Below are positions 63,369-64,000 of a stretch of 64,000 bases of DNA, piece after piece (the stretch's first letter is position 1; every line of letters starts with the position of its first letter). Source of the stretch: Herminiimonas sp. CN (GTDB taxonomy: Bacteria > Pseudomonadota > Gammaproteobacteria > Burkholderiales > Burkholderiaceae_D). The stretch is from assembly GCF_000622895.1 (NCBI RefSeq), contig NZ_AVCC01000004.1, positions 1 to 64,000 on the forward strand, in the 5' to 3' direction. The position numbers and the translations under genes are program-made. The notes beneath the pieces are model-generated. The model had not been told where the DNA came from and searched no databases. It saw only the letters and a program-made list of their open reading frames with translations.

Positions 63369-64000
63369 TTAAAGGTTTTGTAAGTACGCTTCCAATTTGT
63401 CGGGCGTCATGCTGGCGAACTTCTGCGCGATCTGGAGCGGCGTCATATTGGTGATCGCTTCCTGCTCGTCGTTTGCAGCGTGTTGCCCTGCAGGGAAATC
63501 GGACAGGGAGGTCGGCACCGTGGTCTTGCCCGCTTTCGCGGCGGCATCGGCTACGGCCTTGGCCTCCTGCTTCAATTGCTCTGCGGTCTTTTGCGCCGGC
63601 TGGGGCGCTGCTTGTCCTGGCACGGTGATTGCGCCGTGCGTTAGCTCGACCATTTCAATCACTTTGGAAAAGCGGTCTGCGAGTGATTTGTCAGCCCATG
63701 CCGGGTTTGCCTTCAGCGTGTTGTCGAACTGCTTTGCCAGTTCGTAGGCTGCAGGGTCGCTCGCCATGATGTGTGCCAGCTTGGGGGTAGAATCAATCGC
63801 GTCCTGCACCTGTTCGGCTACAGTCAGCTGTTGAACCTGCTCCGCGCTGCGCACGCTATCCTGTACCGGCTTCAATTGGGCTTGCAGTGATGCGGCTTGC
63901 GCTTGCATCGCCATCAGCCCTTTGTAGACGGTTGGGAAATCCTCTTTCAGCGCCGCCATGTCCTCATCGGACAAGCTACTTGCATTTGCTTCCCGGCTGG
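63369..64000 (-). CDS. Probable capsid assembly/scaffolding protein (5' end outside the window)
   Basis: At least 210 residues are visible. The frame stays open past MSDEDMAAL (a TTG at 63974) to the right edge (SREANASS upstream), so the true start lies outside. It is rich in Ala, Gln and Lys with helices (LMAMQAQAASLQAQLKPVQDSVRSAEQVQQLTVAEQVQD), acidic overall, like phage scaffolds that precede capsid genes. Terminase and portal are expected further right. Confidence 0.65.
   Translation of the reverse strand, partial: SREANASSLSDEDMAALKEDFPTVYKGLMAMQAQAASLQAQLKPVQDSVRSAEQVQQLTVAEQVQDAIDSTPKLAHIMASDPAAYELAKQFDNTLKANPAWADKSLADRFSKVIEMVELTHGAITVPGQAAPQPAQKTAEQLKQEAKAVADAAAKAGKTTVPTSLSDFPAGQHAANDEQEAITNMTPLQIAQKFASMTPDKLEAYLQNL

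Larger units (their letters stand above)
37060..64000. mobile_element. Podovirus-type prophage, left part (continues beyond the window)
   Basis: From the tRNA-Leu 3' end rightward every recognisable gene is phage-like: ejection proteins, tail fibre and chaperone, peptidase, adaptor, decoration, N4-gp56-type capsid and a gene at the edge resembling a scaffold. Late genes run leftward. A regulatory/immunity island of partly opposite strand interrupts them (45478-48814). Boundaries are inferred: the tRNA 3' end is a classic integration target, but no integrase or attR is visible. The gap 37098-37156 holds nothing recognisable. Confidence 0.9.

Overview
The window looks like a betaproteobacterial chromosome carrying one prophage. 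Amino-acid sequences and gene order (hda-HAD-pcnB-folK-panB; hrcA/nadK/recN/hemH/grpE/dnaK/dnaJ; fur/bamE-dapB; leuS-lptE-holA-proA) fit the order Burkholderiales, probably the Oxalobacteraceae. The genus cannot be fixed from sequence reading alone.

Host part, about 1-37060. It holds purine synthesis (purM), a PerM/AI-2E-type permease, hda, RNA polyadenylation (pcnB), folate (folK) and pantothenate (panB) synthesis, a tungstate-type ABC transporter pair without its binding protein, and a beta-carbonic anhydrase. A heat-shock block (dnaJ, dnaK, grpE) has two sigma-32-like promoters. Then come hemH, recN, nadK and hrcA; fur divergent from bamE-dapB; a tonB-exbB-exbD set; an orphan barstar-like gene; leuS-lptE-holA-proA; a HemJ-like protein; a DsbA-fold isomerase; an RlmL-like methyltransferase; a Bcr/CflA efflux pump; an SpmA-SpmB fusion; a KimA/APC-type transporter; and a tRNA-Leu(CAA) with promoter and terminator. 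The host intergenic gaps carry at least eight copies of an unfamiliar element of about 61-71 bp. None was found in the prophage.

Phage part, about 37060-64000, continuing past the right edge. It is a podovirus-type prophage (N4-gp56-type capsid, adaptor proteins, short-tail and fibre genes, three T7-like internal virion proteins) whose late genes all run leftward. The third internal protein is a 2731-residue polyvalent protein with a lytic transglycosylase at its N terminus. It is separated from the other two by a 3.3-kb island (45478-48814): a Rha/KilAC antirepressor, an unknown partner, two divergent Arc-type repressors around a clear operator/promoter array, a chimeric lipoprotein, and a HigBA-type toxin-antitoxin pair. 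Terminase, portal and integrase are not in the window.

Most notable: the lipoprotein's C-terminal 55 codons are a 165-bp, about 97% identical, inverted copy of codons 194-248 of the giant ejection protein. This suggests a decoy-type superinfection-exclusion lipoprotein. It also creates a 3.2-kb segment flanked by inverted repeats whose inversion would swap the two N termini in frame. Both ideas are inference; the duplication itself is directly visible.
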